NCBI RefSeq assembly: GCF_002514735.1
Contig: NZ_KZ300476.1
Location: forward strand, 310,001 to 374,000
From: Sediminicola luteus
Lineage (GTDB): Bacteria; Bacteroidota; Bacteroidia; Flavobacteriales; Flavobacteriaceae
Direction: 5' to 3'
Length of the DNA: 64,000 nucleotides
This document shows, one piece after another, positions 52,991-60,420 of this stretch. Within the stretch, counting starts at the first letter, position 1; every line of letters begins with the position of its first letter. Under the pieces are notes generated by a model. The model had not been told where the DNA came from, did no database searches, and saw nothing but the letters and a program-made list of their open reading frames with translations. A program made the position numbers and the translations under genes.

Positions 52991-54685
52991 ATGAAGCGGA
53001 CAATAGCGATACTTACTTTTTTTTGCCTCACCTTCGGATTGCAGGGCCAGGCACCGCACGACTCTACCGCCTTTAGATCGCCGGTAGACATTCCGATTAT
53101 TTTGGCAGGCTCTTTTGGTGAGTTACGCTCGAACCATTTTCATGCCGGCATCGATATTAAGACCCAACAGCGGGAAGGCTTGCCCATTAAGGCCATTGGC
53201 AAAGGTAGCGTGAGCCGTATTAAAGTTTCGCATTGGGGCTATGGTAAGGCACTTTACATAAAACACCCTAACGGTTACACCTCGGTATACGGCCATCTTC
53301 AGAAATTTTCCCCAGAGATTGAAGCCTATGTTAAAGCCCGGCAGTACCAGAAAAAATCGTACCAAATCGAATTGTTCCCCGACTTGGGCGAATTGCAGGT
53401 AGAACAAGGTGAACTTGTCGCCATCAGCGGAAACTCAGGAAGTTCAGCCGGACCACACCTACATTTCGAGATACGCTCGAGCGCCAACGAAAAACCCATT
53501 AACCCTTTACTATTCGGTATGGAGGTACGCGATGCTACCGACCCCGTTTTATTAAACCTTTACGCCTACCCACTAGGGAAAAACGCCCAGATAAAACAGA
53601 GTGGCAAACGCATACCTATTAGCTTCCGAAAAAGTCCGGAAGGGCATTTTATTGCCGAAGAGATCACCGCATCTGGTCTGATTGGTTTCGGATTCAATGG
53701 CTTTGACCGACAAGATTTGGCCGCCAACAAAAATGGTATCTATCGCGTGAGGCAAGTGGTCGACGGAAAAACAATTACCGACTATAGTTTCGACACCTTT
53801 TCGTTTACCGAAACCCGTAACATAAATGCCTTTATAGATTACGAGCATTTCTCGAAAACCAAACAAAGGGTGCAGTTGGGGTTCCGTGACAAAGGAAACC
53901 GATTGGGCATATACAGAACACTGGTGAATGATGGTAAAATCGATATAAAACCGGGGCAAACCTATAGCATAGAGTTCTTGCTAAACGACCTGCACGGTAA
54001 TCTTACCAAATTGATAATTCCGGTTTCGGGTAAAGCCGATCCTATTAAAATCGAAAAAACGGAAAAACAAAGCCCCCATTTTGTACTGGCTCAAAAACCG
54101 GCTCAATTCAATTTGGACAATACCCGCTTGTATTTTCCGGCCAATACCTTTTACAAAAACACCTATTTGGATTTGGAATCGGGAATGGACACCATAAAAA
54201 TTCACGATGGCAGCGTTCCGGTAAACCGAAACTTTACTTTAAGTTTTAATGTAGACCATTACGATACCGAGACACGCAAACAATTATTGATCGCCAGATT
54301 GGATAAACGCGGACGCCCCAACTACAGCACTACCTATAAAAAAGGAAACGTCTTTACCACACGCACCAAAAACTTGGGCACCTATACCTTGGTTTCCGAT
54401 AGTGTGGCACCTGTGATAAAACCCAAGAACTTTAGACCTAAAAGCTGGCTGAACAACTACAAATACCTTAGCGTACGTATTCTTGACAATTTAAGCGGGA
54501 TCGGTAGTTATTCGGCCAAGATCAACGGCCAATGGATTTTGATGGAATACGAACCCAAAAAGAACACCCTTACCTACGATTTCTCGGATACCGATTTCTC
54601 GAACACCCAACTAAACTTAGAAATCGAGGTTACCGATAATGTGGGCAACCGTAATCAATACAAAACCACAGTTTTTAGGAAGTAA
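52991..54685 (+). CDS. M23-family metallopeptidase
   Basis: From the ATG at 52991 the protein has 564 residues: a signal peptide (TIAILTFFCLTFGLQGQ), then a LytM/M23 domain with zinc-binding HAGIDIKTQQREGLPI and GNSGSSAGPHLHFEIR (about residues 55-160), and a long C-terminal half of beta-sandwich repeats. M23 enzymes cut peptidoglycan cross-bridges, though some only bind. Metal ligands are complete. The ATG at 52925 belongs to a longer frame and is rejected. It diverges from the zapA group. Confidence 0.93.
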   Translation: MKRTIAILTFFCLTFGLQGQAPHDSTAFRSPVDIPIILAGSFGELRSNHFHAGIDIKTQQREGLPIKAIGKGSVSRIKVSHWGYGKALYIKHPNGYTSVYGHLQKFSPEIEAYVKARQYQKKSYQIELFPDLGELQVEQGELVAISGNSGSSAGPHLHFEIRSSANEKPINPLLFGMEVRDATDPVLLNLYAYPLGKNAQIKQSGKRIPISFRKSPEGHFIAEEITASGLIGFGFNGFDRQDLAANKNGIYRVRQVVDGKTITDYSFDTFSFTETRNINAFIDYEHFSKTKQRVQLGFRDKGNRLGIYRTLVNDGKIDIKPGQTYSIEFLLNDLHGNLTKLIIPVSGKADPIKIEKTEKQSPHFVLAQKPAQFNLDNTRLYFPANTFYKNTYLDLESGMDTIKIHDGSVPVNRNFTLSFNVDHYDTETRKQLLIARLDKRGRPNYSTTYKKGNVFTTRTKNLGTYTLVSDSVAPVIKPKNFRPKSWLNNYKYLSVRILDNLSGIGSYSAKINGQWILMEYEPKKNTLTYDFSDTDFSNTQLNLEIEVTDNVGNRNQYKTTVFRK

Positions 54686-54799
54686 GGCTATTTGCCTCGA
54701 GGTCAAGCAAAAACATCGGGTAAAGCGAAACTTAACAAACAGCTAGGTTTTTATCAAATTCTTAAGGAGACAGAGGACGTTTACTAGCGGAAATTGGGC

Positions 54800-54807
54800 T
54801 ATTTTTG
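54800..54807 (+). promoter_or_regulatory. Bacteroidota -7 box
   Basis: TATTTTTG fits TAnnTTTG, with GTTTAC 16-20 bases upstream. It lies about 44 bases before the ATG at 54851. Confidence 0.45.
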
Positions 54808-54850
54808 CAGCAAATACACCACCTGATCGGCGGTACTAAGTAGCATAACA

Positions 54851-55519
54851 ATGACATTCCGTTTCCCCATCAGAATTATACTTCCCTTACTTCTTATATG
54901 GCTGCCCTTTCAGGTTTTGGCCCAGAAGAACATTTACGAAAGTGAAAAATTCGACGAATACACCCAAGACCATGAGGTTTTGGCCATACTCCCTTTTTTC
55001 AGTCATTTGGAACTCAAAAGCAAGCCCACCCCCGAGGAGCGCCAAGAACTGGCTAAAAAAGAAGGTTATGCCGTTCAGAACGCACTGGAAACCTATTTCA
55101 ACAAAAGAAAAAAAAGGAAAAAATTCTCGGTTACTTTCCAGAATATCGATGAAACCAATGCGCTTTTGGCCAAGGCCGGAATCGATTATGGTAATTTAGA
55201 CGTGCACACCCCAAAAGAACTCAGTAAACTTTTAGGGGTCGATGGTATTATAAGCGGAAACCTCGATGTAAACATCCTGCTTTCCAAGGGCATCCCCGAG
55301 TCCGGATTCAGCCTACTCGAATATGTGACCGGCGAAGCCAATTATGGTCGGATCGGTATTAAAATAAGCGACGGTAAAAGCGGCAAACTTTTGTGGAAAT
55401 ACGAAAAATCCATCAGCAAGAAAAACGGTAAGAACACCAACGAATTCATCGACGATATGATGAAAAAAGCCACCCGTAAATTCCCTTACGAGCGGGAGAA
55501 ACGCAAAAAAACAAAGTAA
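54851..55519 (+). CDS. secreted protein, possibly CsgG/LpoB-like
   Basis: The 222-residue product has a signal peptide (cleavage expected after QVLAQ, about residue 25) and a charged alpha/beta domain. An N-terminal VLAILPFFSHLELK strand, a basic KKRKKRKKF stretch and a GVDGIISGNLDVNILL segment recall the CsgG/GNA1162/LpoB fold, but I cannot confirm that. The C-terminus is very basic. It has its own -7 box and stands alone. Confidence 0.65.
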   Translation: MTFRFPIRIILPLLLIWLPFQVLAQKNIYESEKFDEYTQDHEVLAILPFFSHLELKSKPTPEERQELAKKEGYAVQNALETYFNKRKKRKKFSVTFQNIDETNALLAKAGIDYGNLDVHTPKELSKLLGVDGIISGNLDVNILLSKGIPESGFSLLEYVTGEANYGRIGIKISDGKSGKLLWKYEKSISKKNGKNTNEFIDDMMKKATRKFPYEREKRKKTK

Positions 55520-55547
55520 CCACTGATTCCTCTTGGCGCTTCAATAA

Positions 55548-56699
55548 CTACCCATTAACGAACTGCGCCAATTCTTGGACCACATAATCCAACTCGGCCT
55601 TGGTATTGTATTTGGAAAAAGAAAAGCGAAGCGAAGGTTTTTGCATTTCGGCTTCATTCAAAAATGCCGACAACACATGTGACCCCTGGGCACTTCCGGA
55701 CTGGCAGGCACTCCCCTTGGAGCAGGCTATGCCCTTTAAATCGAGATGAAACAACAACATCATAGCTTTCTGGGCATCTACAGGCAACCTCAAGCTCACC
55801 AAAGTATAGGTGCTTTTATCCAACTCACCCGAACGACCATTAAAAGCCACATCAGGAATTGCCTTGGTTAATTCGGTAATGAAATACGATTTTAACCCCT
55901 GCACATAGGCTCGTTCTTCATCTAATTGGTCATAGGCCATAGCAAAAGCCTTTTCCATACCGACGATATTGTGGTACGATTCGGTACCCGCCCGAGAACC
56001 CCGCTCTTGTCCGCCACCAAAAATTAAAGGTTTTAAACCACTATCTTTTCGTATGTAAGCAAAACCAACCCCTTTTGGCCCATGGAACTTATGCGCAGCC
56101 GCCGTTAAAAAGTGAATGGGCGTCTGCTGCAAATCCCATTTAAAATGACAGATGGACTGCACCGTATCGGAATGAAACAATACTCCGAATTCTTGGCACA
56201 TTTCAGCGACGGCCTGAATATCCAACAAATTACCGATCTCATTATTTACATGCATCAAGGACACCAACACTTGTTCCGATTTCGATTCGGACAATAAGGT
56301 TCTTAAATGATCCAGCTCTACTTCCCCAAATTCATTTACCGAGACCAGCTTTAGGGACACGCCATATTCAGCAACCAATTCTTCGGCCGTATGCAAAACC
56401 GCATGATGTTCAACTGCAGCCGTAATCAATACCTTTACCCCAAGATCACGCACTGCGGAACGCAGGATCATATTGTCGGCCTCCGTACCTCCAGAGGTAA
56501 AGATAATTTCTGAAGCCTGTGCATTCAATTCCTTGGCAATCGTTTTTCGGGCCTGTTCGATACCGGTTTTGGCCGTACGCCCAAAACTATGGGTAGACGA
56601 AGGGTTGCCATAGGTTTCCCGTAAGGCTTGGGCCATTACCTCTACCACCTCTTCGCGAACCTGACTCGTGGCCGCACTATCTAAATACACTCGATCCAT
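55548..56699 (-). CDS. cysteine desulfurase (NifS/IscS type)
   Basis: From the ATG at 56699 (MDRVYLDSAATSQ) the protein has 383 residues. The PLP Lys lies in AAAHKFHGPKGVGF near residue 200, and the reactive Cys in CSKGSACQSGS near 320 in a long flexible loop. The enzyme takes sulfur from cysteine for Fe-S clusters or thiolation of tRNA. No iscU or suf genes are adjacent, so a role in tRNA thiolation is as likely as Fe-S assembly. It diverges from the lipoprotein gene at 56841. Confidence 0.93.
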   Translation of the reverse strand: MDRVYLDSAATSQVREEVVEVMAQALRETYGNPSSTHSFGRTAKTGIEQARKTIAKELNAQASEIIFTSGGTEADNMILRSAVRDLGVKVLITAAVEHHAVLHTAEELVAEYGVSLKLVSVNEFGEVELDHLRTLLSESKSEQVLVSLMHVNNEIGNLLDIQAVAEMCQEFGVLFHSDTVQSICHFKWDLQQTPIHFLTAAAHKFHGPKGVGFAYIRKDSGLKPLIFGGGQERGSRAGTESYHNIVGMEKAFAMAYDQLDEERAYVQGLKSYFITELTKAIPDVAFNGRSGELDKSTYTLVSLRLPVDAQKAMMLLFHLDLKGIACSKGSACQSGSAQGSHVLSAFLNEAEMQKPSLRFSFSKYNTKAELDYVVQELAQFVNG

Positions 56700-56791
56700 A
56701 GCGTTCTCTGGAAATTTGGGCAAAAGTACTCCAATTCCGTTAAATACATACCAAAAAACAGTGAAGGCCCGCCTATATACCGGAATTGATG

Positions 56792-56799
56792 TACATTTG
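56792..56799 (+). promoter_or_regulatory. Bacteroidota -7 box
   Basis: TACATTTG is a perfect TAnnTTTG, 41 bases before the ATG at 56841. Confidence 0.45.
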
Positions 56800-56840
56800 A
56801 CATTGAACCCAAAAATGGCACCTTCTTTTTTGTTTATCCT

Positions 56841-57809
56841 ATGAGAAAAACCTTGACCTTCCTACTCGTAGTTTTCAGCCTTTGGAGCTGTGACGATGGC
56901 GAATTGGAAATACAAACCATCGATTTTGACGAGGCCGATATACAAGCCTGCGATAACGAAATAAACACCAATGACCGTAAATTACTTTTTAAGGTAATCG
57001 AAGAAGAAGCCCTGATCCTTGAAATTGCCAAGGGTATTATGGTTAACCGAAACAATAGTGACGAACCCAGCACCAGTAACATTAACAACAACAACTCCAG
57101 CGACACTCATTTAACGTACCGCTTTTTTACCGCAGAACCGACGACAGCCTATTTCTGCGACCCCTTACCCCCTGCCAATATTTCGGTAACCAATGAGAGT
57201 ATTACCACAGGCGGGACTTTAACTGTAAGAACCGCTGCCAGTTCGGTTAGCTTTACCCAAAAGAGCTTTACCCACGACCTACAAATGAGCAACCTGAACA
57301 TAGAGAACGATATAAACGAAAATATTATCATAGACACCGAAACTAACTACGGCAACTATGTAACCACTGTTGAAAGCAGTATTGAGAAAAATTTCGATAA
57401 TTTCACCAACACCCAAATACAGGCCTGTGACGGCGCCAATCCGCCCAACAAATTATTTAAAAAAGTTGATGACGAGTTCGTATCGATCAGTTTACCCGAT
57501 GGGGCACTGGATAATGTGGCCGGTGTTGACACTTACCCCTTGAACGCCTCAACGGTTTTTACAAACAGTATTTTGAATGTTTTAATACCCGACGACAGTA
57601 CTATTCCCTGTAGCGGCGCAACCGATACCAACGAAGTCAACAGCTTCAGCTCTACCGAGGGCGAACTCACCATTACCACTGTAGCCAATAACGATGGTGG
57701 CTTTAACCATGTTTTGGTATTTAAGAATATGAAGTTACGCGACAAAAACGAAGGCAATGTAGGTAGTGCCATAGCGAGCTATACTTTTGGCACCTATACC
57801 TCCAACTAA
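56841..57809 (+). CDS. lipoprotein with repeated Asn/Thr-rich beta domain
   Basis: The 322-residue lipoprotein (lipobox SLWSC, Cys near residue 17) has a beta-rich domain with two similar halves: each has ETNYGNYVTTVE- or EGELTITTVANN-like strands and a Cys near DADDIQACD or GATDTN. Asn- and Thr-rich spacing is high. I do not recognise a family. It has its own -7 box and stands between the cysteine desulfurase and the Smr gene. Confidence 0.75.
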   Translation: MRKTLTFLLVVFSLWSCDDGELEIQTIDFDEADIQACDNEINTNDRKLLFKVIEEEALILEIAKGIMVNRNNSDEPSTSNINNNNSSDTHLTYRFFTAEPTTAYFCDPLPPANISVTNESITTGGTLTVRTAASSVSFTQKSFTHDLQMSNLNIENDINENIIIDTETNYGNYVTTVESSIEKNFDNFTNTQIQACDGANPPNKLFKKVDDEFVSISLPDGALDNVAGVDTYPLNASTVFTNSILNVLIPDDSTIPCSGATDTNEVNSFSSTEGELTITTVANNDGGFNHVLVFKNMKLRDKNEGNVGSAIASYTFGTYTSN

Positions 57810-57822
57810 TCTAGACCACCAT

Positions 57823-58350
57823 TTAATTCTGATACACCCGAACCTCGGTGGCACCCCAACCGTATTTCTGGAAATCGGCTGGAAACACTTCCATATGCTC
57901 CATTCTACCAATCAGATAGTGTAATTCTTCGCGAAGTATACCCTCGCCCACACCATGGATCAAAATCACCTTTGGAATATGCTTCCGCCTAGCAAATTCC
58001 AATTGTCTTTTAGCCGTTTCCAACTGTAAATTAAGCATCTCATAATTACCCATACCCCGGGTAGAACGTGTCAATTGATGTATATGTAAATCGACCTCTA
58101 AAGTGGGGACATTTTTCATTTTAGGAACGGGTTTCCGTTTTTTAGGCCCTTCTTTGGAAGACTTGATCTGGGCCACCTCAAAATTACTTACCTGGATCGC
58201 TTCTGATCGAGACACCACAACCAAACCTTTTTTAGGATATTCCAAAAGAAAGCCATCAGCATCTTCCAAGGTAACCTTAACGCCCTCGATTTTGGCTACC
58301 ACCCCTTCCAAGGTATCGTCCAATACCATGACCCTATCCCCTACTTTCAT
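57823..58350 (-). CDS. Smr-domain protein with N-terminal KOW-like part
   Basis: The 175-residue protein has an N-terminal SH3-like beta barrel (MKVGDRVMVLDDTLEGVVAKIEG) and a C-terminal Smr domain with LEVDLHIHQLTR and ILIHGVGEGILREELHYLIG. Stand-alone Smr proteins bind DNA or RNA, and some cleave stalled mRNA at collided ribosomes. The start overlaps the stop of the upstream membrane gene (ATGA), so the two are coupled. Confidence 0.9.
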   Translation of the reverse strand: MKVGDRVMVLDDTLEGVVAKIEGVKVTLEDADGFLLEYPKKGLVVVSRSEAIQVSNFEVAQIKSSKEGPKKRKPVPKMKNVPTLEVDLHIHQLTRSTRGMGNYEMLNLQLETAKRQLEFARRKHIPKVILIHGVGEGILREELHYLIGRMEHMEVFPADFQKYGWGATEVRVYQN

Positions 58351-58550
58351 TCTTCTTCAGTATTATAGGGCTGTTCTGGTAACCCCTCTTTTGGTTTTAC
58401 ATACTGGGTACTGATTTTATACAAACCATACATTAACAGCACAAAACCCAGGGCCGTGGAATATTCTGTATATTCGTAATAACCACCCAATGTGGTCAAC
58501 ACCAAACCCAAAACAACGAAAATTATATAGATATATTTAGGTAGCTTCAT
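58347..58550 (-). CDS. small membrane protein coupled to the Smr gene
   Basis: The 67-residue protein starting at 58550 (MKLPKYIYIIFVVLG) has two hydrophobic helices at about residues 6-25 and 30-47, and a charged C-terminal tail ending NTEEE. Its stop overlaps the ATG of the Smr gene. I do not recognise it. Confidence 0.7.
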   Translation of the reverse strand: MKLPKYIYIIFVVLGLVLTTLGGYYEYTEYSTALGFVLLMYGLYKISTQYVKPKEGLPEQPYNTEEE

Positions 58551-58567
58551 ATCAACCAACTAGACTT

Positions 58568-58594
58568 ATCACCAAGTAAGTTGGTGATTTTTTT
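58568..58594 (+). terminator. terminator-like hairpin in the leader of the DUF2752 gene
   Basis: ATCACCAA and TTGGTGAT (58568-58575 and 58581-58588) form a perfect 8-bp stem with a GTAAG loop, followed by TTTTTTG. No plus-strand gene lies upstream, so it may act as an attenuator ahead of the DUF2752 gene at 58645. Confidence 0.55.
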
Positions 58595-58644
58595 GATTTC
58601 TTGATCAAAAATAATGGTTATTTTCGGCTCATAAAGCGGCAGAA

Positions 58645-58935
58645 ATGCTTTTAAGCACAGATTTAGACAAATATATGTTGCCCTGTTATTCAAAGCGGGT
58701 TTTGGGTATGGATTGCCCCGGCTGTGGCTTACAGCGTTCGGTAGCGTTTTTATTGGAAGGCGAATTCGTACAGGCATTTTATATGTACCCTGCCATTTAT
58801 CCTATGCTTTTGTTCTTCGGTTTTGTACTAGTGAACATTTTCGTAGAGTTCAAATACGCCACTAAAATTATAAGTATATTGGGCATTGCCACCGTTGCCC
58901 TCGTATTGATCAACTATTTTTTAAAATTCGTTTAA
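58645..58935 (+). CDS. DUF2752 membrane protein, first copy
   Basis: The 96-residue protein has two hydrophobic helices at about residues 37-60 and 72-95. Before them is the DUF2752 hallmark CPGCGLQRSVAFL (Cys-x-x-Cys-Gly-x-x-Arg), plus a further Cys at LPCYSKR. It opens a plus-strand row of five small membrane proteins. The conserved Cys and Arg pattern suggests a redox or ligand site at the membrane face; function is not established. Confidence 0.85.
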   Translation: MLLSTDLDKYMLPCYSKRVLGMDCPGCGLQRSVAFLLEGEFVQAFYMYPAIYPMLLFFGFVLVNIFVEFKYATKIISILGIATVALVLINYFLKFV

Positions 58936-58952
58936 CCGAAATAACCACAAAC

Positions 58953-59285
58953 ATGGAAAAACAAAAATTACCTAATGGAGTTGCCAGTATCGTACTGGGT
59001 ATATTTGGATACCTCTGTTGCTGCTTCGCAGGAATAGGTGCGATTCCGGCTGGAATTGGATTTTATCTCGCCAGAAAATCTGAGGCCCTATACAAACAAA
59101 ATCCTGATGCTTACGACAATTATAGCCAAATAAAAACCGGAAAAATCTTGAGCCTGATCGCCTTGATCCTCTCTTTGATTATTCTAGTTCGTTGGATTTA
59201 CGTAATCTATACCGCAGGAGGTATCGGTGAGTTTCAAGAAGAGTTTATGAGAGCCTATGAAGAGGCTATGGAACAATATCAATAA
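58953..59285 (+). CDS. CCC-motif membrane protein
   Basis: The 110-residue protein has two helices; the first carries YLCCCFAGIGAIPAGIGFYL near residues 19-38, the consecutive-Cys motif that names the family in Bacteroidota. A LYKQNPDAYDNYSQIKTGK loop separates them, followed by a Glu-rich tail. Function is not known. It follows the DUF2752 gene by 17 bases. Confidence 0.85.
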   Translation: MEKQKLPNGVASIVLGIFGYLCCCFAGIGAIPAGIGFYLARKSEALYKQNPDAYDNYSQIKTGKILSLIALILSLIILVRWIYVIYTAGGIGEFQEEFMRAYEEAMEQYQ

Positions 59286-59321
59286 GCCCTATTCGTTAAC
59301 ATCGAAAACAATTCTTATTAC

Positions 59322-59594
59322 ATGGAAAATACCAATATGCCACCAAAACCCAGTAACTACCTGGTACTGGCCATCATAAGCACCGTCTTATGTTGTTTAC
59401 CTACAGGAATCGCCTCTATTATTTTTGCCACTAAGGTAAACGAGGCCTATGCAAGAGGAGATTACGAAGTAGCCGAAAAAAATTCTAAAGATGCCAAAAT
59501 GTGGGCTTTTATTGGAATTGGTGTTGGCGCTTTGGTATACATCCTATACTTTGCTTTTGTCGGGTTTGCTTTTCTAGGAGCGGCCAGTGCATAA
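59322..59594 (+). CDS. CD225/dispanin-family membrane protein, first copy
   Basis: The 90-residue protein has the CD225 pattern of two helices: YLVLAIISTVLCCLPTGIAS near residues 13-32 with a Cys-Cys, then the loop KVNEAYARGDYEVAEKNSKD (about 39-58) and a second helix. Eukaryotic relatives (IFITM proteins) alter membrane fusion; the bacterial role is unknown. A clear paralogue lies at 60108. Confidence 0.88.
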   Translation: MENTNMPPKPSNYLVLAIISTVLCCLPTGIASIIFATKVNEAYARGDYEVAEKNSKDAKMWAFIGIGVGALVYILYFAFVGFAFLGAASA

Positions 59595-59597
59595 ACC

Positions 59598-60005
59598 GTG
59601 ACAAACAAAAAACTCATATCTTATTTAATAGGGGTATTACTAATTATAGTAGTGCCCCTATACTTTTATGCCGACCCTGCAGATTTTGATGGCTGGTTCC
59701 CAAAATGCCCGGTTTACCAGGCTACCGGAATCTATTGCGCCGGTTGTGGTAGCCAAAGGGCCATTCACGATCTACTGCATTTTAGAATAGTAGACTCCAT
59801 AAGCCACAACGTTCTAATTATTCCCGCATTTTTAATCATCCTATATCATTATTACCAGAAATTTCAAGAAAAACGAAACGGAAGCCCCAAGCCCAATTTC
59901 CTATACCACCCCAAAGCCCCGATGATAATATTCGTGATCATCATGGTTTTTATGATTTTACGAAACATCCCCACAGCACCATTCACCTACTTAAACCCTG
60001 TGTAA
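59598..60005 (+). CDS. DUF2752 membrane protein, second copy
   Basis: The 135-residue protein has a helix near residues 7-22, the DUF2752 core YCAGCGSQRAIHDLL near residues 48-62 (again Cys-x-x-Cys-Gly-x-x-Arg), and two later helices. It starts with GTG three bases after the CD225 gene. Duplication together with CD225 genes suggests a fixed functional pairing. Confidence 0.85.
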   Translation: MTNKKLISYLIGVLLIIVVPLYFYADPADFDGWFPKCPVYQATGIYCAGCGSQRAIHDLLHFRIVDSISHNVLIIPAFLIILYHYYQKFQEKRNGSPKPNFLYHPKAPMIIFVIIMVFMILRNIPTAPFTYLNPV

Positions 60006-60107
60006 TTACTGTTAACCCTCTATACAATTTTCGAGGGTTTACCAGCGTTGCTAGGTACATGGGAGGAAGAAATCGAAAAAAAATACACCCACATTACATA
60101 AAGCATA

Positions 60108-60413
60108 ATGCACCTACAAACCAACGATAGACCACCGAAACCAGATAATCATTTGGCCCTGTCGATAATCTGCACCATATGTTGTTGCACTCCTTTAGGT
60201 ATCGTAGCCTTGGTGTACTCATCGAAAGTAGATAGCGCCTATTTCAGGGGCGAACACCAAGAGGCCCTGGACTATTCAAAAAAAGCGAAAAACTGGTCGA
60301 TTTGGGGCATGGCCTCCATTTTCATCTTTTTTGCCCTTATGCTTATTATCGAAATATTCTTTGCTGCCTTTTCCCTTTTAACCATTTTGGCGGCGGTAGC
60401 CGGATTGGCCTAA
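60108..60413 (+). CDS. CD225/dispanin-family membrane protein, second copy
   Basis: The 101-residue paralogue has HLALSIICTICCCTPLGIVA near residues 14-33, with three Cys in a row, the loop KVDSAYFRGEHQEALDYSKK, and a longer second helix. It is 102 bases behind the DUF2752 gene and convergent with recQ. See the first copy for family context. Confidence 0.88.
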   Translation: MHLQTNDRPPKPDNHLALSIICTICCCTPLGIVALVYSSKVDSAYFRGEHQEALDYSKKAKNWSIWGMASIFIFFALMLIIEIFFAAFSLLTILAAVAGLA

Positions 60414-60420
60414 ATCTCTA

